Shown: positions 8,501 through 10,860 of the stretch, piece after piece | How the letters are laid out: every line of letters begins with the position of its first letter | How positions within the stretch are numbered: position 1 is the first letter of the stretch | Source of the DNA: CALIZF01 sp046292445 | GTDB taxonomy: Bacteria; Pseudomonadota; Alphaproteobacteria; Rhodobacterales; Rhodobacteraceae | Assembly: GCA_046292445.1 (NCBI GenBank) | Contig: JBKBQT010000055.1 | Coordinates: 1-10,860 of the forward strand | Length of the DNA stretch: 10,860 nucleotides | Direction of reading: 5' to 3' | Position numbers and translations under genes: made by a program | Notes under the pieces: model-generated | Database searches by the model: none | The model's input: the letters and a program-made list of their open reading frames with translations, nothing else | Told to the model about the DNA's origin: nothing

Positions 8501-9519
8501 CCTACGACCTGCCGCCCGGCGATCCCCGCGCGGCGTCGCTGACGCGCTCCGTGGTGTTCGGCGCGCCGGAGGCGGTGCTGATGGACCTGCCGCAGCTCAC
8601 CGAGGACCAGCCCGCGCATCGGCCCCTGGTCGCGGCGCACACGGTTCCCTGGCCGGGCGAGATGGCGGTGTTCCGCAGCCCTTCCACCGATGGTTTCGAA
8701 CTTCTGACGACGTTTGGCAGCCGCGCCCGGATCGGGATGTTGGTCTCGGACTTCTATGCTGGCCCCATGTCGCGCTTCGATCTCGGGAATGCGCTGGTGA
8801 TCGATCTGCTTACCGGCACGCTGGAAAGCGTCACCGACCTGACCCTGTTCGGCGGGGCAAATGCGCTTGCCATCGAGAGCTCGCCCGGCGTCTGGGAGAT
8901 CGTGCAGGCGGGCGCGGCGGAACTGCTGGCGCCGGGCCGGTATCAGCTCACCCGGCTCCTGCGTGGTCAGCGCGGCACCGAGGGCGCCATGGGCAACCCG
9001 GCGCCTGCTGGCGCGCGGGTCGTGGTGCTCGACGACAGCCTCGCAACGCTACCAATCGCCGAGGCCGACCTTGGGATCCCGTGGAACTGGCGCATCGGCC
9101 CAGCGAGCCGTTCGGTCAGCGACGAGACCTATGTCGCGCAGGCCTTCACGCCCGAGGGCATCGGACTGCGTCCGTTCTCCGTGGCCCATGTGGAGCAGCC
9201 GTGGCGCAAGCCGCGCACGCCCGGCGATCTGACCATCCGCTGGACGCGCCGGTCCCGCGCGCTTTCCGCCGACAGCTGGGGCGCGGTTGAGGTGCCTCTG
9301 ACCGAGGAACTGGAAGCCTATGAGGTCGAGATCCTCGACGGCGCCACGGTGAAGCGCGTGCTGAGCACGGCCACCACCAGCGCGGTCTACACGGCCGCCC
9401 AGCAGACCGCCGACTGGGGCGCGCCGCTTGGCCCCGGCGACAACCTCACCGTCCGCATCTACCAGCTCTCCGCCCTCGTCGGGCGGGGCGCGGCCAAGAC
9501 CGTCACGCTGATACTCTGA
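5554..9519 (+). CDS. Giant tail-tip protein with GTA TIM-barrel domain (RcGTA gp15-like)
   Basis: This 1321-residue protein is the largest tail-tip component, equivalent to the RcGTA 'megatron' and to host-specificity proteins of siphophages. The N-terminus is a Gly/Ala-rich hydrophobic stretch (residues 1-45), followed by a Gly loop near residues 101-112. A TIM-barrel-like domain spans about residues 275-720, with strands at SFSLVVAWFGDD, VTFYPFILIDV, DAFLVGTEMPG, KIGYAADWSEY, DFVGIDNYMP and PIWFTELGCPA. A phage-tail_3-like domain follows at about 790-945, an Rcc01698-like C-terminal domain at about 1060-1165 (YQLTRLLRGQRGTEGAMG is typical), and a beta-rich end at about 1220-1321. Glu474 and Glu659 lie at the ends of barrel strands, like the catalytic pair of clan GH-A glycosidases. 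The length is close to family norm and no break is seen. It starts 9 bases after the peptidase stop, with only a weak ribosome site. Confidence 0.93.
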   Translation: MATLVLGAVGSAIGGAFGGAILGFSGAAIGGFIGSTVGSVVDSWIVSSLAPAQKIEGQRLDSLRITSATEGAIIPRLFGRMRIGGNIVWATDFREQTRTTTQGGGKGGGGGKVRTTEYLYYTSFAVALCEGPITGIGRIWADGKPLDMTGITWRWYPGNEAQAADPFISAKMGAASTPAYRGTAYVVFEELALTTYGNRLPQLSFEVFRPLADPDTAEGLTRAVTMIPASGEFTYATQAIRKTDGGAQIPENLNALADSTDMVEALDRLQAMAPAVESFSLVVAWFGDDLRAGSCKVRPGVEVSAKSTTPASWSVNGVSRANAFLVSRDDQDRPVYGGTPSDFAVVQAIQEMKARGLRVTFYPFILIDVPPGNTLPNPYSDNAAETGQPAFPWRGRITCSPAASYAGTVDKTATAAAQVAALFGAATPASFSVSGQSVSWTGAPGDWGLRRMVLHYAHLCAAAGGVDAFLVGTEMPGLTTIRSGASTYPAVQAYRDLLADVRSILGAGTKIGYAADWSEYFGHQPGDGSGDVFFHLDPLWANPEIDFVGIDNYMPLSDWRDGFEHLDAAEGWPAIYDRAYLQGNIAGGEGFDWFYASAADRTAQVRTPITDGGAAKPWVFRYKDLRAWWLNAHYDRPGGVESGTPTAWAPQSKPIWFTELGCPAIDRGTNQPNVFFDPKSSESFTPHFSRGWRDDAIQRAYLEATYLWWGEAANNPISGVYGGRMVHVPECAAWTWDARPYPFFPALTDVWTDGANWRLGHWLTGRLGAVSLAALVRHLCLRAGLLESRIDVSGLWGAVEGYAITALESPRASITTLSRHFGFDAVETEGAIRFRLRGRASVATLAPDDLVAPREGDVLELTRGQETELPQALKWQVARADEDYDAALVEARRITVDTTRIASESFPMAVPPEEAERRCRRALMEAWVGRETAAFRLPPSRLALDPADAIRLAHDGRLVDLRLVSIADAEARGIEAMRQDRATYDLPPGDPRAASLTRSVVFGAPEAVLMDLPQLTEDQPAHRPLVAAHTVPWPGEMAVFRSPSTDGFELLTTFGSRARIGMLVSDFYAGPMSRFDLGNALVIDLLTGTLESVTDLTLFGGANALAIESSPGVWEIVQAGAAELLAPGRYQLTRLLRGQRGTEGAMGNPAPAGARVVVLDDSLATLPIAEADLGIPWNWRIGPASRSVSDETYVAQAFTPEGIGLRPFSVAHVEQPWRKPRTPGDLTIRWTRRSRALSADSWGAVEVPLTEELEAYEVEILDGATVKRVLSTATTSAVYTAAQQTADWGAPLGPGDNLTVRIYQLSALVGRGAAKTVTLIL
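5857..5889 (+). repeat. Glycine-rich low-complexity segment
   Basis: A run of GGC/GGT codons encodes GGGKGGGGGK at residues 102-111 of the tail-tip protein. Such a loop is common in this family just before the TEYLYY block and is probably a flexible connector. Confidence 0.5.
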
Positions 9520-9529
9520 AGGCCATCCC

Positions 9530-10606
9530 ATGTCCGACGCCACGACCCATCTCCTGTTGCCCTACATCCTCGCGGCACAGGCCCAAAAGCATGTCACCCA
9601 CAACGAGGCGCTGCGGACTCTCGACGGGCTCGTCCAGCTCTCGGTCCTCGACCGGGACCTGACCGCGCCGCCCGGCAGCCCCACCGATGGCGACCGATAC
9701 ATCGTCGCCTCGGGCGCGACGGGCGACTGGGCGGGCTGGGACCTGAACGTGGCGCTGTTCACGGATGGGGCCTGGCTTCGCCTAGCACCCCGGACCGGCT
9801 GGCGGGCGTGGGTCGAGGACGAGAGCCTGATGCTGGTCTACGACGGCGCGGGCTGGACCGGCACCACACCCGCGGCGCTGCAGAACATGGCGCTGTTTGG
9901 TGTCGGCACCACGGCGGATGCGTCGAACCCGTTCTCGGCCAAGCTGAACGCCGCGCTCTGGACGGCGAAGACCGTGGCCGAGGGCGGCACCGGCGATCTG
10001 TTCTATACCATGAACAAGGAGGCCGCGGGTGACGATCTCGGCCTCACGCTGCAGACCGGCTTCGTGACCAAGGCGCTGGTGGGGCTGTTTGGCTCCGACA
10101 GGTTCCGGCTGGCGGTTTCGGCCGACGGCAGCACCTTCTTCGACGGGCTCAGCGTCGACAACGCCAGCGGCATCGTCGACCAGCCCCGGCTCCCGCGCTT
10201 CAAGGCCTGGACCAACTACGACAACTACGTGGGCGTCGGGACCTGGACGAAGATCGGTCTCAACAACACCGACTAGAACGATCAGGACGCCTTCGACGCC
10301 ACGAACAACCACTTCGTGGCCCCGGTCGACGGCACCTACCTCTTCGGCGCAACGCTGCTCTACAAGATCAACGCCAGCACGTCCGCGCGGATGAGCGGGC
10401 GGCTGGTGCTGAACGGCACGACCGAAATCCGCGGCTCCCTCGGCGAAATCTCCGCCACCCATGTCTCCCTCGCCACCGCGATCTGGCTGCAGACCATGAT
10501 GCCGCTGACCGCGGGCGATACCGTCGAGCTGCAGGGGTATTTCCGGGTCGCGGACGGCTACTTCGCCGCCGATCACACGTCTTTCTGGGGCTGCAAGATC
10601 GGCTGA
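9530..10606 (+). pseudogene. DUF2793/C1q-like tail protein split by an in-frame amber codon
   Basis: The first 248 codons encode a DUF2793 protein: MSDATTHLLLPYILAAQAQKH is a classic family start, and residues to about 115 hold the conserved LxxLDGLVQLSVLDRDL, GDRYIVASGATGDWAG and DESLMLVYDG parts. After a variable middle, a C1q-like beta-sandwich begins near residue 219 (RFKAWTNYDNYVG). TAG at 10274-10276 stops the frame, yet the same frame continues for 109 good codons (NDQDAFDATNNHFVAPVDGTYLFGA to FWGCKIG) to TGA at 10604-10606. Both halves are needed for the C1q-like fold, so this looks like one 358-codon gene with a nonsense codon, for example TAC to TAG. Family members lie at the tail end and probably bind host surfaces. 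GAAGG at 9518-9522 serves the ATG. A readthrough product or a sequence error are alternatives. Confidence 0.82.
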
Positions 10607-10613
10607 CCGGCGG

Positions 10614-10620
10614 AAGGAGG
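10614..10620 (+). promoter_or_regulatory. Strong ribosome binding site for the DUF6127-like gene
   Basis: AAGGAGG lies 5 bases before the ATG at 10626 and is the closest match to consensus in the window. It lets the next gene be translated even if ribosomes stop at the upstream amber codon. Confidence 0.65.
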
Positions 10621-10625
10621 ATCCG

Positions 10626-10731
10626 ATGACTCCACCCCGATCCGAGGGCTTCGTGCGCATGCCCGACGCCGAGTTCGAGGCGATCCTGACCCGGGCCGCC
10701 GAGGGTGAGGCGGACCAGAAGAACGTCCGGT
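10626..10731 (+). pseudogene. DUF6127-like gene, truncated by an insertion sequence
   Basis: The ATG at 10626 has a strong Shine-Dalgarno and gives MTPPRSEGFVRMPDAEFEAI followed by LTRAAEG. As I recall, this is the start of small DUF6127-type proteins that follow DUF2793 genes in Rhodobacterales phages; those continue with an EEGARRAL-like segment and end in one membrane helix. Here the resemblance stops at about residue 28, and from about 10732 the DNA reads as the end of an insertion sequence. The frame stays open through the IS to the window edge, giving a hybrid ORF of at least 78 codons that is unlikely to be functional. The exact break is uncertain: 10704-10731 could be gene or IS. Function of the family is unknown to me. 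Confidence 0.55.
10711..10729. repeat. Short inverted repeat beside the IS end
   Basis: CGGAC (10711-10715) and GTCCG (10725-10729) form a perfect 5-base stem around a 9-base loop. It ends 2 bases before the proposed IS boundary. It has no following T-run, so it is not a clear terminator. It may be a chance palindrome, an IS end structure or a preferred target. Confidence 0.3.
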
Positions 10732-10860
10732 GGGGGCTATTGAAGAAGTCGTTTCAGGCCGACGCCGGATTTGGCCGGGCCGCGCGCATTTCTATGATCG
10801 AACAGAACAGAAGCATCACAGCCGCCGCCAGCTTCTTGAGGTTCATTGCGATGGCGGTCA
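10732..10860 (-). mobile_element. End of an IS1182/IS5-like insertion sequence, partial
   Basis: The minus strand from the window edge encodes a transposase C-terminus, and after its stop come 22 bases that look like an IS end, reading GGGGGCTATTGAAGAAGTC on the plus strand from 10732. The placement, cutting a phage gene at its 5' part, fits an insertion. The other end lies outside the window, so terminal repeats and target duplication cannot be checked here. The outer boundary is approximate. Confidence 0.68.
10754..10860 (-). CDS. Transposase C-terminus (IS1182/IS5-like), partial
   Basis: Read on the minus strand from the window edge, 34 full codons precede TGA at 10756-10754. They start TAIAMNLKKLAAAV (the cut first codon is xTG, so probably LTAIAMNLKKLA) and end AARPNPASA. 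The block LTAIAMNLKKL is typical of the last helix of DDE transposases of the IS1182 and IS5-like groups, near their C-terminus. The rest of the enzyme, including the DDE catalytic residues, lies beyond the window, so intactness cannot be judged. It opposes the phage genes in direction, so it is not part of the late operon. Confidence 0.7.
   Translation of the reverse strand, partial: TAIAMNLKKLAAAVMLLFCSIIEMRAARPNPASA

Noticed and set aside
10316..10606. Separate small gene starting at GTG 10316 after the amber codon
   Set aside because: No Shine-Dalgarno precedes it, and the product starts in the middle of a beta-sandwich domain. It is better read as the second part of the split gene.
10089..10606. 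Diversity-generating retroelement target at the tail-protein C-terminus
   Set aside because: No reverse transcriptase, template repeat or near-duplicate of the 3' end is present in the window, and the fold is C1q-like, not the usual C-type lectin.
9782..10660. Minus-strand frame of 292 codons across the amber codon and the next gene start
   Set aside because: Considered as an explanation for the broken plus-strand frame. The plus-strand protein on both sides of the TAG has clear DUF2793 and C1q-like character; the minus-strand product has none.
10711..10729. Rho-independent terminator after the tail operon
   Set aside because: The stem is only 5 bases with a 9-base loop, and it is followed by G-rich sequence instead of a T-run.

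Overview
The window is the distal tail and lysis part of a siphophage-type prophage, or of a gene transfer agent (GTA)-like particle, in a GC-rich alphaproteobacterium. Rhodobacterales (Rhodobacter, Paracoccus or Roseobacter-like) is most likely. The evidence is the strong GC bias at third codon positions and the gene order, which follows tail genes g11-g15 of the Rhodobacter capsulatus GTA (RcGTA): tape measure, distal tail protein (DUF2460), hub (DUF2163/BR0599), NlpC/P60 peptidase and the very large TIM-barrel tail-tip protein. Taxonomy is inferred from family resemblance only.

Layout. 3-2138: 3' part of the tail tape measure gene, whose 5' end lies outside the window. 2148-2774: DUF2460 distal tail protein. 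2771-4232: a compact lysis/membrane block set between the g12-like and g13-like genes. It holds a three-helix holin-like protein, a 43-residue one-helix protein, a T4-type (GH24) endolysin with its catalytic triad, a 76-residue membrane protein and a 31-residue one-helix protein. 4229-5113: DUF2163 hub with four cysteines placed as for an Fe-S cluster. 5110-5544: NlpC/P60 peptidase with a GTG start. 5554-9519: 1321-residue tail-tip protein. 9530-10606: DUF2793 plus C1q-like tail protein, split by an in-frame amber codon at 10274-10276. 10626-about 10731: 5' end of a small DUF6127-like gene, cut by the end of an insertion sequence whose transposase C-terminus reads on the minus strand from the window edge.

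All phage genes are on the plus strand. The longest gap between them is 19 bases, and several neighbours overlap (ATGA, GTGA, and the 8-base ATGAATGA and ATGATTGA). This fits a single late transcript with translational coupling. No promoter or factor-independent terminator is visible, and no stretch above 300 bases lacks a gene.

The tape measure sets tail length. The DUF2460, DUF2163, NlpC and TIM-barrel proteins form the tail tip that contacts and penetrates the cell envelope, and the DUF2793/C1q protein is a likely peripheral receptor-binding piece. Holin and endolysin release particles. The tail-tip core looks intact, while both genes at the 3' end carry lesions (an amber codon and an IS insertion). 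This suggests a decaying or host-range-impaired prophage, unless the amber codon is read through or is a sequence error.
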